A DNA stretch of 15,246 nucleotides from Treponema sp. (GTDB lineage Bacteria > Spirochaetota > Spirochaetia > Treponematales > Breznakiellaceae). How positions within the stretch are numbered: the stretch's first letter is position 1; every line of letters begins with the position of its first letter. The notes under the pieces are model-generated. The model had not been told where the DNA came from. It made no database searches and saw only the letters and a list, made by a program, of their open reading frames with translations. Location: positions 1 to 15,246 of the forward strand of contig JAIRUY010000215.1 in NCBI GenBank assembly GCA_031254175.1, read 5' to 3'. Shown here piece by piece: positions 15,239 to 15,246 of the stretch. A program made the translations under genes and the position numbers.

Positions 15239-15246
15239 TTTGCCCT

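Overview
The window looks like chromosomal DNA of a spirochaete, most likely a treponeme or close relative. This is inferred from a divergent second-type FliG, an M16C peptidase coupled to it, a spirochaete-style lipobox, small XRE regulators of a kind common in treponemes, and a large unrecognised soluble protein. No rRNA or tRNA gene, CRISPR array, integrase, transposase or phage structural gene is visible. Coding density is high and no gap exceeds about 180 bp.

Layout. (1) 70-2819: two small XRE/Cro-type regulators flank a complete ftsH. The first regulator and ftsH read rightward; the second regulator is convergent with ftsH. (2) 2995-8175: a membrane-anchored M15 peptidase reads leftward. 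It is divergent, across only 28 bp, from a FliG-family gene. That gene overlaps by 4 nt the start of a 992-residue M16C (PreP/Cym1-like) zinc peptidase. (3) 8200-13809: a tight leftward cluster in the order psd, pssA, acyl-ACP thioesterase, DUF2804-like gene and a 701-residue unknown gene. Junctions are a 4-nt overlap, an 11-nt overlap, a 12-nt gap and a 30-nt gap. The first two enzymes form the phosphatidylserine to phosphatidylethanolamine branch and the third releases fatty acids from ACP, so this is mainly a membrane-lipid operon carrying two genes of unknown role. A plausible promoter lies just upstream of psd. (4) 13875-15238: a leftward CPBP/Abi intramembrane protease and a small lipoprotein, separated by a perfect 18-bp inverted repeat.

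How the genes relate. Several products act at the cell envelope: FtsH (membrane-protein quality control), the M15 peptidase (peptidoglycan), FliG (flagellar switch), Psd/PssA/thioesterase (phospholipid and acyl supply), the CPBP protease and the lipoprotein. I found no obviously new defence or mobile system. The points most worth a second look are the lipid operon with its two unknown partners, the degenerate FliG motifs, the Ser-Ser processing site in Psd, the strong hairpin at 14722-14769, and several genes that lack a Shine-Dalgarno and have a -10-like box 6-7 nt before the ATG.
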